A stretch of 64,000 nucleotides of DNA from Sphingobacterium puteale (GTDB lineage: Bacteria > Bacteroidota > Bacteroidia > Sphingobacteriales > Sphingobacteriaceae), in NCBI RefSeq assembly GCF_003627955.1, contig NZ_RBWS01000001.1, positions 310,001-374,000 of the forward strand, read 5' to 3'. This document shows, in pieces, positions 8,837 through 18,422 of the stretch. Position 1 is the stretch's first letter. Each line of letters opens with the position of its first letter. The notes below the pieces were generated by a model, which saw only the letters and a list, made by a program, of their open reading frames with translations, was not told the DNA's origin and did not search any database. The position numbers and the translations under genes were made by a program.

Positions 8837-10465
8837 TTACTTTTTGGGCACGACTGCATCTAGTGCAACAACCCCATTTAAATAATTCTCAATATTGGCA
8901 TAGCCATTTTTAGCTATTTTTCTTGAATCACTTGGATCATTTGGATTCAATCCCATCTTTTTCTCTACATCATCCGGAATACCATCATTGTCTGCGTCCT
9001 GGTAAGGTACTCCCTGATAAGCCGGATAGCCACCTACCTGTGCGATATCAGATATAATCCCCTGCTTGTAAGAATCCGCTGGCAAACGTCGTTTCACATA
9101 AGCCGATACAAATCCATGCTGCGTCTTATCTTGATTGTAGTAAACCTTATTCTCAGCAACTTGCTTTATAATCCGTGTATCCACTGCATCTTGCTTTGGC
9201 AAAAATGCGCCTACATTTTTAAGTACATAGTTGTAAGCATCTTGTGCGGATAGTGTTGTAACGGGTGCCATTGGAAAAGGTTTATCCACCCGAATTTCTT
9301 TTTCGCGGCCGCCAACATTCGGTAGATCTTCAATCTGGATACCTCCAGCCCAATTGTCTTTAGTTACTTTTGAGAAACCCTCTACTACATTTCCATGCGC
9401 ATACACCTTCCCATACTGATCTTTAAACGCCTTATCTCTTCCAGACTCTGGTTTTAAAATCCGGTATGCAATCGGCTTATCTTTTGGTGTAATGGGGCCA
9501 GGTTTATAGTAATTATTGATAAAATTAAATAACGACCTATTATCACCACCATCAGCACTTCTATTCCACCAATTCCAAATAACATTATTGACAAACCCGA
9601 AATCGCCATACATTCCTATGGAAGGATTCCGGCTGATATTTGAGGCCCAGAGATTACGCATAAAGGTGCTATTCAAGCCGCCTATTGTACTTCCAAAAGC
9701 GTGGTTGTACGCATCCAATGCTTCAGAAAAAATAGAATTTTGTATCGTAATATTGACGGTAGGTAATTTGAGGTTCTTACCTTCCCGGTCGTATACATGC
9801 CGATAGATCGACATATTTTCATCCAAGCCCCAGCTTGCAGATACATGGTCAATCATAATATTGCCGACTACATTTCCTCCTACAGCATCGTCACGGCGTG
9901 TTACATCGGTTTGCCCACGACGTAAACGCAAAAACCGCAGGATAACATCATGCGTATCAATTAGAAAAGATTCTCCGGCCACACATACCCCATCGCCAGG
10001 GGCTGTTTGTCCAGCAATCGTGATATAGGGAGCCTTAACGACAATCGGTTTCTCGAGTTGAATAATTCCGGCAACATTAAATACGACAATGCGTGCGCCA
10101 CCGGCCTCACAGGCCTCTCTCAGTGTACCTGGACCGCTATCAGCTAAACTTGTGACCACAAAAACTTTTCCGCCTCGCCCTCCAGCAGTAAAAGCACCGC
10201 CGCCTTCAGCACCGGGGAAAGCTTTTATTTTTGACTGCGGTAGATCTTCAGGTTTAGCAGCCCAAGGAATATAGGGTTTACCTTCTTTCTTAATAACTTG
10301 CTGTGCTTCCGCCCAAACTTTCTCTAAACGTATATTTTCCTCATTTTCCCGCTCAGCAGCCATTTTCTTTAGCGAATCTGGAATAACTGGATATTGCGCC
10401 AATGTAGCTATTGGGCTTATTAGGCCCAATAGTAACACGGTATTCCGATTAAATAATGATTTCAT
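8837..10465 (-). CDS. Polysaccharide lyase family 1 (pectate lyase-like), copy 1
   Basis: A 542-residue exported protein with a signal peptide ending at TLAQYP. A helical linker (residues about 25-75) is followed by the PL1 beta-helix: FPGAEGGGAFTAGGRGGKV, TIAGQTAPGDGVCVAGE, RFLRLRRGQTD, and IMIDHVSASWGLDENMS, which are typical of Bacteroidetes PL1 subfamily 2-like proteins. Near the C-terminus, DADNDGIPDDVEKKMGLNP is a thrombospondin type 3/EF-hand-like calcium motif. PL1 enzymes cleave homogalacturonan by beta-elimination using calcium. It has a close paralogue immediately upstream, indicating tandem duplication. A gap of 106 bp separates the two; I see no clear terminator there. Confident at family level; pectin versus pectate preference is unknown. 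Confidence 0.9.
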   Translation of the reverse strand: MKSLFNRNTVLLLGLISPIATLAQYPVIPDSLKKMAAERENEENIRLEKVWAEAQQVIKKEGKPYIPWAAKPEDLPQSKIKAFPGAEGGGAFTAGGRGGKVFVVTSLADSGPGTLREACEAGGARIVVFNVAGIIQLEKPIVVKAPYITIAGQTAPGDGVCVAGESFLIDTHDVILRFLRLRRGQTDVTRRDDAVGGNVVGNIMIDHVSASWGLDENMSIYRHVYDREGKNLKLPTVNITIQNSIFSEALDAYNHAFGSTIGGLNSTFMRNLWASNISRNPSIGMYGDFGFVNNVIWNWWNRSADGGDNRSLFNFINNYYKPGPITPKDKPIAYRILKPESGRDKAFKDQYGKVYAHGNVVEGFSKVTKDNWAGGIQIEDLPNVGGREKEIRVDKPFPMAPVTTLSAQDAYNYVLKNVGAFLPKQDAVDTRIIKQVAENKVYYNQDKTQHGFVSAYVKRRLPADSYKQGIISDIAQVGGYPAYQGVPYQDADNDGIPDDVEKKMGLNPNDPSDSRKIAKNGYANIENYLNGVVALDAVVPKK

Positions 10466-10571
10466 ATGTAAATGGTTAACCTAAGCCCGCAAGCTCAGTT
10501 ATTTTTATATATAAATACCCTAGCTTATTTGATTCTTTATCTGTCACCTAACCAGTGGCATTCCAGGGCAA

Positions 10572-12203
10572 TTACTTTGCAGCGAGTTTATTAAGATATA
10601 TTTCGATGTTTGCGTAACCTGATTCGGTAATTTTTGCTGAATCACTTGGATCATTTGGATTCAATCCCATTTCTTTTTCTACCGCATCCGGAATACCATC
10701 ATTGTCCGAATCCTTATATGGTGTACCTTTGTAGACGGGATAACCGCCTACTTGGGAAATATCCGTAATAATGCCAATCTTATAGGAGTCTTTTGGTAAT
10801 CGTCTATGTTCAAAATCTTTTTCAGGCAGCTTCACGTTGCTTAATAACTTCACCGGTTTACCATTTTTCACATCACCAATAACACGTGTATCGACAGGAT
10901 CTCTTTTTGGTAAGGTCGCACCTGCGTGATCAAGTACATAACCATAGGTCTCTTGTGCAGTCATCACTGGGAAATTAGCATGCGGAAAAGCTTCCTTGGC
11001 ACTCATTGCCGCAAAGTATGGTTGAGCTTCTTCGTAAGTCATCGCATCGCCTTTTTTATTTTCCAACTGTATTCCCCCATCCCAGTTATTTGAAGTTACT
11101 TTCGCATTGCCTTCCACAATATTGCCTTTAACATGCGCACGACCAAATACAACATAGGATAATTTACTTCTACCTGATTCAGGCTTTAAAATACGGTAGC
11201 TGACAGGTTGACCCAACGGAGTTGCAGGGCCTGGCTTAAAGTAATTGTTGACAATATTGTATGTCGCTTGGTAATCACCACCATCAATTGAGCGGTGCAC
11301 CCAGTTGTAGACAACATTATTGTAAAAGTTGAACAAACCATTCCAACCAATAGATGGGTTACGGGCTGCGTTATTCGCCCAGAGATTGCGCATAAAGGTA
11401 CAATTCTCTCCACCTAAAGTACTCCCAAACGCATGGTTCCATGTATCCAGTGCTTCTGAGAAAATAGAATTTTGAATGGTAATATTTACGGTACCACGTT
11501 TTTCTTCTGCTTTACCGGTGCTATCATTATACATATGACGGTACATGGACATATTTTCATCCAATCCCCAACTTGCCGACACGTGGTCTATCATAATATT
11601 TCCTACCGGATTACCACCGATCGCATCGTCTCGACGTCCGACATAAGTTTCACCGCGTCTAAATCGCATATGACGGATCAAGACATCGTGTGTATTGATC
11701 CAAACAGATTCACCAGCTACGCACACACCATCGCCCGGAGCAGACTGTCCTGCAATGGTCACATAAGGAGCACGAATAATTAAGGGGGTCTTTAAACGAA
11801 TAATGCCTGAAACGTTAAATACAATAATACGTGGGCCGCCTTTTTCGCAAGCTTCCCGTAATGAGCCGGGGCCATTGTCTTCTAAGCTTGTGACCACATA
11901 CACTTTACCGCCACGGCCACCAAAGGTAAATTTACCGCCACCTTCAGCTTCTGGGAAAGCCAAAATCTTAGCTTGTGGGAGATCATCAGGCCGTCCTGCC
12001 CATGGAATATAAGGTTTACCTTGTTTTGCGTATTCTTCTATGACAGGCAGGGCTTTTTGCCAAGCTTCATCCGATTGTTTGGTCGCTTTACGCATCAGCT
12101 CATCTGTATTCTTCTTAACGTCTTCTGGAATTTTGGGATACTGACAAAATGCGATTGATGTAATGAGACTCAACAATGCTGTCAGCGTTATTTTATGTAA
12201 CAT
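10572..12203 (-). CDS. Polysaccharide lyase family 1 (pectate lyase-like), copy 2
   Basis: A 543-residue paralogue of the neighbouring PL1 protein with the same plan: signal peptide (SIAFCQYP), helical linker, PL1 beta-helix with FPEAEGGGKFTFGGRGGKV, TIAGQSAPGDGVCVAGE, RHMRFRRGETY and IMIDHVSASWGLDENMS, then a calcium motif DSDNDGIPDAVEKEMGLNP. It differs from copy 1 mainly after the beta-helix, where it carries a longer stretch around YEEAQPYFAAMSAKEAF. It is the first enzyme gene after susD, separated by 118 bp containing an 11-bp stem hairpin. Position next to SusC/SusD fits a role in early backbone depolymerisation, an inference. Both copies keep the same motifs, so neither looks like a decaying pseudogene. 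Confidence 0.9.
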   Translation of the reverse strand: MLHKITLTALLSLITSIAFCQYPKIPEDVKKNTDELMRKATKQSDEAWQKALPVIEEYAKQGKPYIPWAGRPDDLPQAKILAFPEAEGGGKFTFGGRGGKVYVVTSLEDNGPGSLREACEKGGPRIIVFNVSGIIRLKTPLIIRAPYVTIAGQSAPGDGVCVAGESVWINTHDVLIRHMRFRRGETYVGRRDDAIGGNPVGNIMIDHVSASWGLDENMSMYRHMYNDSTGKAEEKRGTVNITIQNSIFSEALDTWNHAFGSTLGGENCTFMRNLWANNAARNPSIGWNGLFNFYNNVVYNWVHRSIDGGDYQATYNIVNNYFKPGPATPLGQPVSYRILKPESGRSKLSYVVFGRAHVKGNIVEGNAKVTSNNWDGGIQLENKKGDAMTYEEAQPYFAAMSAKEAFPHANFPVMTAQETYGYVLDHAGATLPKRDPVDTRVIGDVKNGKPVKLLSNVKLPEKDFEHRRLPKDSYKIGIITDISQVGGYPVYKGTPYKDSDNDGIPDAVEKEMGLNPNDPSDSAKITESGYANIEIYLNKLAAK

Positions 12204-12269
12204 GTTTATCTAGTTAGTAGGATTTATAATTTCTATTTCAAATATATGTCAATAGTACATTTATCAAAA

Positions 12270-12299
12270 GCAATGTATGTCACAATTCACATACATTGC
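12270..12299 (-). terminator. Intercistronic hairpin after susD
   Basis: Perfect 11-bp inverted repeat, arms 12270-12280 (GCAATGTATGT) and 12289-12299, with an 8-nt loop. On the minus strand it lies 22 bases downstream of the susD stop and is followed by CTTTTGATAA, a poor U-tract. It may be a partial terminator or an mRNA-stability stem that lowers expression of the enzyme genes relative to susCD. The stem is seen; the role is inferred. Confidence 0.5.
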
Positions 12300-12321
12300 C
12301 TTAATATTTTTTACAAAAAAA

Positions 12322-14346
12322 CTATTTTAAAGGATCAAAAGTTCCTGCTCCATTCATGCTATCCCAACCAGTAGTTTGTTGTAAATAAGGTGAAGTAGAT
12401 AAGATTGTTTGATTTAATCCGAAGAAGTAATATTCCGTATACCATCTAAATTTCCAAGGAATATTTGTCGGATCTAAATCATCTTTTTCGGCAATTACAA
12501 AATAATTATCATACAGGTAATCCAAATACTGGTCCTGATTTGCAATCCCATCAGGATAAGTTGCGGGTTGGCGTTCGACGACAGGAACACTTGAGCCATT
12601 TCGAACCAACGGATCTGAAGCACCGGTATATTCCATGCCATTGTTTTTCACTGTAATTAATAAGCCTGTTCTTCTTGTTCCATTTAATGGTTTTACACCA
12701 ATACGTTGGGCGGTAGGTGAATCCTCTTCAAAAAGCTTCCAACGTCTCAGGTCATAAAATCGTTTACCTTCATACGCTAATTCTAATTTACGTTCATTAA
12801 GCACTGCGCCGAAAAGTTTATTTCGGTTTCCGCTGATACTACTTAAACCATAAGATCCATCCTTATTTTCCAGACCTGCACGTGCCCTGATATCAGTAAT
12901 ACCTTTCAAACCTTCCATCAATTTGTCCGCACCAATAGCCGATTCCGCTAAATTCAATACTACTTCCGCAAAACGCATTTCCATATAATCTGTACCACTT
13001 TGCTGAAATCCGGCTGCGGCATTTGATGTACCCGACGCTGCAGGATCAGATCCTTTACGCAAATAGATACCACTTGAGTTAGAGCCTCTCGTTTCCGTGG
13101 AGACATACGCCCCCTTATCATTTTTCCAATAGTAGGTCCATTGGCGATAGTTTGTTCCGTTCGCATACGGGAATAAAGCGCCATTATACACGAAAGTCTT
13201 TGTAAACCGCGGATCTCTATTTTTATAAAATTTCTTCGCATCGTATGGGTAACTTGAGGTTGGATCATCAATATTTTTACCATCCAACATAGGAAAAGCA
13301 TCAAAGATCTGCTTAGTTGGAGAAATTGATCCCCCACCAGAAAGTTCCCTAGGTCTGATCGCCTGCTCCCAACCATTATTCTTTACAGCGGTGGATGTCG
13401 CTGCCGCATTATTAAATCCATAAACTATTACCGCCTCAGGATTGTCCACCTCTTTCAAAAACATGTCTCCCCAAGCTTTACCATTAGCTTCTCCACCAGT
13501 TTTGAACAACCCAAAACCATTCTGTTCTAATAGGGCTTTTGCTTCAGTATTTGCTGAATATGCTGCTTCCCAGCGATCACGCGAATCATTCGGATTAAAT
13601 TGTGGGCTAGCATAAGTTAACAAAACCCGTCCTTTCAAAGCCGCCGCTGCGCCACTAGTAATCCGACCCCAATTTCCAGCGTCCCACTTCCCGGGCAATA
13701 GGCTTTTCGCCAAATCTAAATCTTTTACAATCTGTGCAATACATTCCGATGTCGTACTACGCGGAATAGAATTTGTTTCATTTTCACCTACAATTGGTAC
13801 TTGCGGTTCCAATATCAGAGGAACACCTCCATACATCCTTACAAGTTGAAAATATTGGAAAGCGCGCCAAAAATAGAGCTGCCCCTTCATCTTATTACGG
13901 CTAGCCTCATCAATACCATAAAGATCGATCTTGCTTAAAAAAAGATTAATTTCTTTCATTCGAGTCCACACGTTATTGCCGATATTGGCACTCATTCGTT
14001 GACCAAAATACTTATTAGCATGATTATTGATATAAGAAATAGAATTCCACTGCTTATTGAAATCAGTCTCACCAGCTAACTCGTCAGTCGTTTGTGTGAA
14101 AACATTGTTATATGTACCGTTTTCTGCAGCATCCATTGTTGCCACGAAAGATTGTGAATTATTTGCTGGCAAAAATAATCCGTATACGTAATCTACATAC
14201 GCTTGAGCCAATACCGGATCCTTAAACACATCATCGCCGTTTACTGCTGTAAAGTCTTTTTTATCCTCTAAGAAATTGTCCCTACAGCTCTGGTTTGTTA
14301 AAACTAAACAAGCCAGCATTATATTTAAAATCGTTATTTTTTTCAT
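12322..14346 (-). CDS. susD: SusD/RagB-family outer-membrane glycan-binding lipoprotein
   Basis: A 674-residue lipoprotein: the signal MKKITILNIMLACLVLTNQSC ends in the lipidated Cys21. It has the SusD layout, with N-terminal TPR-like helices (KGQLYFWRAFQYFQLVRMYGG near residue 160, the classical RagB/SusD signature) and a C-terminal RagB domain with LNERKLELAYEGKRFYDLRRW. SusD proteins cap the SusC channel from outside the cell and bind oligosaccharides. The gene starts 7 bp after the susC stop, the usual pairing. The length is at the long end for the family. The gene symbol is by homology to the starch system only; the ligand here is most likely a pectic oligosaccharide. Confidence 0.95.
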   Translation of the reverse strand: MKKITILNIMLACLVLTNQSCRDNFLEDKKDFTAVNGDDVFKDPVLAQAYVDYVYGLFLPANNSQSFVATMDAAENGTYNNVFTQTTDELAGETDFNKQWNSISYINNHANKYFGQRMSANIGNNVWTRMKEINLFLSKIDLYGIDEASRNKMKGQLYFWRAFQYFQLVRMYGGVPLILEPQVPIVGENETNSIPRSTTSECIAQIVKDLDLAKSLLPGKWDAGNWGRITSGAAAALKGRVLLTYASPQFNPNDSRDRWEAAYSANTEAKALLEQNGFGLFKTGGEANGKAWGDMFLKEVDNPEAVIVYGFNNAAATSTAVKNNGWEQAIRPRELSGGGSISPTKQIFDAFPMLDGKNIDDPTSSYPYDAKKFYKNRDPRFTKTFVYNGALFPYANGTNYRQWTYYWKNDKGAYVSTETRGSNSSGIYLRKGSDPAASGTSNAAAGFQQSGTDYMEMRFAEVVLNLAESAIGADKLMEGLKGITDIRARAGLENKDGSYGLSSISGNRNKLFGAVLNERKLELAYEGKRFYDLRRWKLFEEDSPTAQRIGVKPLNGTRRTGLLITVKNNGMEYTGASDPLVRNGSSVPVVERQPATYPDGIANQDQYLDYLYDNYFVIAEKDDLDPTNIPWKFRWYTEYYFFGLNQTILSTSPYLQQTTGWDSMNGAGTFDPLK

Positions 14347-14353
14347 CGTAATC

Positions 14354-17300
14354 TTATAAAGTCACGTTAACACCAAAAGAATAAGTCCTCAAATTCGGAT
14401 AAACATCCCAAGCCGATCCATTCCCATCTTTATAACTGTATGGATTATAGATAGACATTGGATTCATTGCACTTAAGTATACTCTAGCATTTGACACTCG
14501 CAAGTACTGTGTAATTCTCTCAGGTAACTTGTAGCCTACATTAAAGCTCGCCATGCGCATGCGAAAGGCTGAAACAGTCCAGAAACTGGAAGGCTGATTG
14601 TAAATACTTGACCATTGCGGATTCGGCATAGTTCCTGTCGGGTTCAAAACAGGGTCGTATACATCTCCCCAAATGACAGGAAGATTGGTATACACACGGG
14701 AAATATCATTATTAAGTTTATTACGCTCTGTGATCTCTGAATAACCTCCGAATGACCCTGTAATAACAGCCTCTGCAGTAAGCCCCTTATAACCAACCCT
14801 TAAGGTTGTACCTAATGTATAATGATTATCTTTACGCTTAGCCAATTGAATCAGATCATTATCGTTAATGATACCATCAGGCTCTGCAAAAGTACCATCT
14901 GCCTGAAGAGCTCCTCGCACATCTCGATAATATAGCATTCCCGGTCTCAATTTATCAACAGATTGATCAAATACTTGCGTAATATTATACTGACTTACAT
15001 AGTTGTCGATATCCGCTTGAGTCTTGAACATTCCTAAATAATCGTATCCCCAAGCCCCGAGGTCAGAAGATGCATTAGGTCTCGGTTTCCAAGGATATAA
15101 CATATCGATATCATTAAAATTACCCTGAATTACCCTTCCATCAGACCAAGAAAAACGTGTGCTAATTCCGTAGCTAAAGTCATTAACTTTATCTTGCCAG
15201 CCCAATTCAAACTCTATTCCATAATTATTCTCTTTCCCAAAATTTTCAGCAGCAACCGATCCCCCTACTGTAATTGGGATATTACCTGTACGTTCGATCA
15301 AAGCATCATGACCTTTGTAATAAAATCCTTCGATAGTCGCTGATAGGCGGCTACGTAAAAAACGAGCATCAATTCCAACATTGTTTTTATACTCCGCGCT
15401 CCAAGTAGCGTCGCGATTAGGACTTTTCTCCATTTTCATACCAGTCGTTGCACCGCTATTTCCGCCAAACACAGCACCTTTACCTGTCTGATAGCTATAG
15501 CGTTGTAACCAATTCCAAAGTGGGATTTTATCACTACCCAATTTTCCATGCGAAAATCGTAATTTCAAGAAATCCACACCATTCACTTTAAAGAAGTCTT
15601 CTTCACTAATGACCCAACCTGCAGAGATATTATAAAAATTTGCCCAATAGTTTTCTGGAGCAAATTTTGTAGAGGCATCCGAACGAAACAACACTTCTGC
15701 TAAATACTTTTCTCCATACCGATAGTTAAGACGGCCTACATAGCCTAAAGTACCGGACTCGTAAGCGGCTGTACGCCCATCGACAGCTCCAAACGCAGTA
15801 CCAAATTGTCCATTCGTGTTCGCAAGTGGATCATCTTTCCAAACATCTTCCTGCGAACTATTAGCTTCTCCTTTTTCTATCGAAAACAAGCCCGAAAAAG
15901 TGTGTTGTTTCCATTTCTTATCATATATTGCAGTAAAATTTGCCTGATAATTATTACCATTCGAATTTGAAAAATAAACACGATTACCATTGCTAAAAGT
16001 TGCAGCAACGGGATTGGTACCGAGGTCGTAAATATGACTATTATCTCCTCCATTGGTAAATGTATATGTTTGATATTTGGTTCCGACCTGCGTACCGCGT
16101 GAACTTGTAAAGTTTCTAGCATAAGATCCACGTAATACCAAACCTTTTAACCATGGTGCCTGATATTCTCCACTCAAGTTAACGCCAAACTGTCTAGAAT
16201 CCGAGGTTGCCAAGTTATTTAATTTCTGTAACTCAAAGAAATGGTAAGCAGATAAATCCCCCGAGGTTCCGGGCAATCTTGCAGGGAGTCCATTTACATA
16301 GGCAGGAACATAAGGAGAAGCCAATAATAAGTTTCGATAATCGTTATCATCATTTTCCCCACCAATTTTATTAAAGGTTTTTTGTAAGTCTCCCACGTTT
16401 CCAAAAACCTGAATAGCAGCCTTGAAATTACTAGCCACTTGAATATCGCTTCCAGCCCTAAAATTCCAGCGATCATAGTCTAAAGTGGATAGATTACCAT
16501 TCTGTTTGTTATAAGCAACATTTGCAAAATAGGTAGCTTTATCTGCTCCGCCCGAAATATTCAGGGAATGTTTGGTCAAATAGCTGGACTTCCAAGCATC
16601 ATCGAGCCAGTTGTAGGAATGATTTTTGAAATAATCCAATTCATCTTGTGAGAAAAATGCTTTTTCAAAACCAGGCCTTGAAGGATCGGTATTATTTCCG
16701 TTCGGCCCATTCATAATATTAAAATACATCCCATACTGATAGGCATTCATGACTTTTGTCCGATAAGCCTCATCATTGATGGCATAAGAACCGTTATAAC
16801 TAATTCTCGGCGCACCAATTTTGCCTCGTTTGGTTGTGATTAGGATGACACCATCGGCAGCGCGTACCCCGTACACAGCTGCTGCACCATCCTTCAATAC
16901 AGAGATACTCTCAATTTCAGACGGATCCAAGTTATTGAATTGCGTAGCGTCAGGCTGATTTTGTCCATTGACCTGAATTACTCCGTCGATAACATACAGT
17001 GGTTCAGAAGTTCCTCCATCTTTACCGGCGGCCATACTTCTTCTTACCCCCAGGGTAGCTTTTGAGCCAGGTCTCGATACACCGCCACTGACATTTACCC
17101 CCAATAGCCGACCAGCTAATCCAGCTGCCACATTCGTAGATGGCAGATCTTCTATCTCTTCCGCTTTAATTGCCACGACAGAGCCTGTTAAATGTGCTTT
17201 TTTCTGCGTGGTGTAACCAACAGCAACTACCTCTTCGAGTTCCTGACTTTCGGCTTCCATGCGTATATTCAATACATTCTGGTTTCCAACGGGGATTTCC

Positions 17301-17608
17301 AGTCTTTTATAACCAACAAAATTGAGTACCAAAATCTCGTTTCCAACAGGCAGGTTCAGCCTAAATGTACCATCTGCATCTGTTGAAGTCGCCGTCTTTG
17401 ATCCTTTAATGGAAATCGTTACTCCGGCAAGCGGTTTTCCATTTTGATCAACAACCTTTCCTGTTATATTTTTAAAAAAGTTTAAATTGTGTTCACTTAG
17501 ATTTACTCCATAGGAGTATGACGGAATGATCCCGCCAGTCATTATTCCAATAGCCAGCAGTTGTGCTAACCTTTTAGAGGATTTACTCGGGAATATGAGC
17601 TGATTCAT
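14354..17608 (-). CDS. susC: SusC/RagA-family TonB-dependent outer-membrane transporter
   Basis: A 1084-residue SusC protein. Residues about 48-125 form the CarboxypepD_reg-like domain (ITGKVVDQNGKPLAGVTISI), followed by a TonB box-like EEVVAVGYTTQKK near residue 127, a plug domain with SPGSKATLGVRR-like and YVIDGVIQVNG blocks and LKDGAAAVYGVRAADGVILI, and then a 22-strand barrel ending in an aromatic-containing beta strand (YSFGVNVTL). It imports oligosaccharides into the periplasm using TonB energy and works with SusD. The N-terminus (MNQLIFPSKSSKRLAQLL) is slightly long before the hydrophobic signal stretch. It follows the DUF3826 gene by 28 bp. Substrate is inferred as pectic oligosaccharides from the enzymes downstream. 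Confidence 0.95.
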   Translation of the reverse strand: MNQLIFPSKSSKRLAQLLAIGIMTGGIIPSYSYGVNLSEHNLNFFKNITGKVVDQNGKPLAGVTISIKGSKTATSTDADGTFRLNLPVGNEILVLNFVGYKRLEIPVGNQNVLNIRMEAESQELEEVVAVGYTTQKKAHLTGSVVAIKAEEIEDLPSTNVAAGLAGRLLGVNVSGGVSRPGSKATLGVRRSMAAGKDGGTSEPLYVIDGVIQVNGQNQPDATQFNNLDPSEIESISVLKDGAAAVYGVRAADGVILITTKRGKIGAPRISYNGSYAINDEAYRTKVMNAYQYGMYFNIMNGPNGNNTDPSRPGFEKAFFSQDELDYFKNHSYNWLDDAWKSSYLTKHSLNISGGADKATYFANVAYNKQNGNLSTLDYDRWNFRAGSDIQVASNFKAAIQVFGNVGDLQKTFNKIGGENDDNDYRNLLLASPYVPAYVNGLPARLPGTSGDLSAYHFFELQKLNNLATSDSRQFGVNLSGEYQAPWLKGLVLRGSYARNFTSSRGTQVGTKYQTYTFTNGGDNSHIYDLGTNPVAATFSNGNRVYFSNSNGNNYQANFTAIYDKKWKQHTFSGLFSIEKGEANSSQEDVWKDDPLANTNGQFGTAFGAVDGRTAAYESGTLGYVGRLNYRYGEKYLAEVLFRSDASTKFAPENYWANFYNISAGWVISEEDFFKVNGVDFLKLRFSHGKLGSDKIPLWNWLQRYSYQTGKGAVFGGNSGATTGMKMEKSPNRDATWSAEYKNNVGIDARFLRSRLSATIEGFYYKGHDALIERTGNIPITVGGSVAAENFGKENNYGIEFELGWQDKVNDFSYGISTRFSWSDGRVIQGNFNDIDMLYPWKPRPNASSDLGAWGYDYLGMFKTQADIDNYVSQYNITQVFDQSVDKLRPGMLYYRDVRGALQADGTFAEPDGIINDNDLIQLAKRKDNHYTLGTTLRVGYKGLTAEAVITGSFGGYSEITERNKLNNDISRVYTNLPVIWGDVYDPVLNPTGTMPNPQWSSIYNQPSSFWTVSAFRMRMASFNVGYKLPERITQYLRVSNARVYLSAMNPMSIYNPYSYKDGNGSAWDVYPNLRTYSFGVNVTL

Positions 17609-17636
17609 AATTTGGGTATTAATTTGTTTTATTGGG

Positions 17637-18251
17637 TTATTTTTTTAATCTCGCGGCCCATTTATCGCCTTCTTCCTTTAGGTTATAGCCATGGGACGCT
17701 AAATAGTTATTGATTTTGCCTTTATATTTACCGAACCAAGCGTGCTTTTTTTCTGAAGATTCAGCCTGCATTGCAAAATCCCGTGCTTCATACAGCAAAC
17801 TGTCGATCATATGCACTTCGTCTTTTGTAAGCCGCGGAATCATATCCTGGTAGGCTCTCACCGTATTTGGATAGACATTATAGGTCATGCCGTTTTTAAC
17901 CGCCTCAACTTCCGGCTCTGTTAAAACCTCTTTTAGCCGTTTTACAAACGCCTGATTTAAATTGCTGGTTTCCTGCAGCGTCTCCTGCGTGATTTGCTCT
18001 TTTAGACTCTTATCGGTATTCTCCTTGATTTTTAAATCACGAAGTGTATAACAAGCGTTTAAAAGATAATACTGGTCACGGATAATGTGAGCTGCTTTTT
18101 CTTGTTTGGCCTGATCTTGTAACGCTAATTTCGCGACAATTTTTTCTGACCGATCGGTGATGGTTTTCCAATAAGTGTCTTCTGTCTGACTAAATGTCAT
18201 AGATACACTTAAAAATAAAAACATAAGTAATGCAAAACGTTTCATAGGCAT
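17637..18251 (-). CDS. DUF3826 family secreted protein, first gene of the susCD block
   Basis: An exported, largely helical protein of about 204 residues matching DUF3826, a family known from Bacteroidetes pectin and hemicellulose PULs but without a defined function. The open frame extends to an ATG at 18287, but the hydrophobic signal peptide begins at MKRFALLMFLFLSVSM, so I place the start at 18251 (MPMKRF) or 18245 (MKRF); the upstream residues are charged and not signal-like. The body is charged, with helices such as DQAKQEKAAHIIRDQYYLLN, and the C-terminus ends HGYNLKEEGDKWAARLKK. It leads the susC-susD-PL1 block, so it may assist binding or export at the outer membrane. Function unknown. 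Confidence 0.75.
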   Translation of the reverse strand: MPMKRFALLMFLFLSVSMTFSQTEDTYWKTITDRSEKIVAKLALQDQAKQEKAAHIIRDQYYLLNACYTLRDLKIKENTDKSLKEQITQETLQETSNLNQAFVKRLKEVLTEPEVEAVKNGMTYNVYPNTVRAYQDMIPRLTKDEVHMIDSLLYEARDFAMQAESSEKKHAWFGKYKGKINNYLASHGYNLKEEGDKWAARLKK

Positions 18252-18422
18252 GAATAGTTTATCCCTTTTTTGGTTATTATTAAACATTAAATAAAGTCCC
18301 TTACCTTTATTTTTTTTCTATAAATTCTCAAACAAACTTCAAAATGATATAAAGAATTTTTGAGTCTTCAATATAACTGAAAATTTTATTGACAACCGTC
18401 ATGCACTATGCTGACATTTACG

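Noticed and set aside
11472..11783. 103-codon plus-strand ORF opposite the second PL1 gene
   Set aside because: It mirrors a conserved enzyme frame and shows no recognisable domain or start context.
18288..18422. Promoter of the DUF3826-susCD block
   Set aside because: Several loose TAnnTTTG-like strings occur on the minus strand but none has a proper -33 partner, so no site is called.
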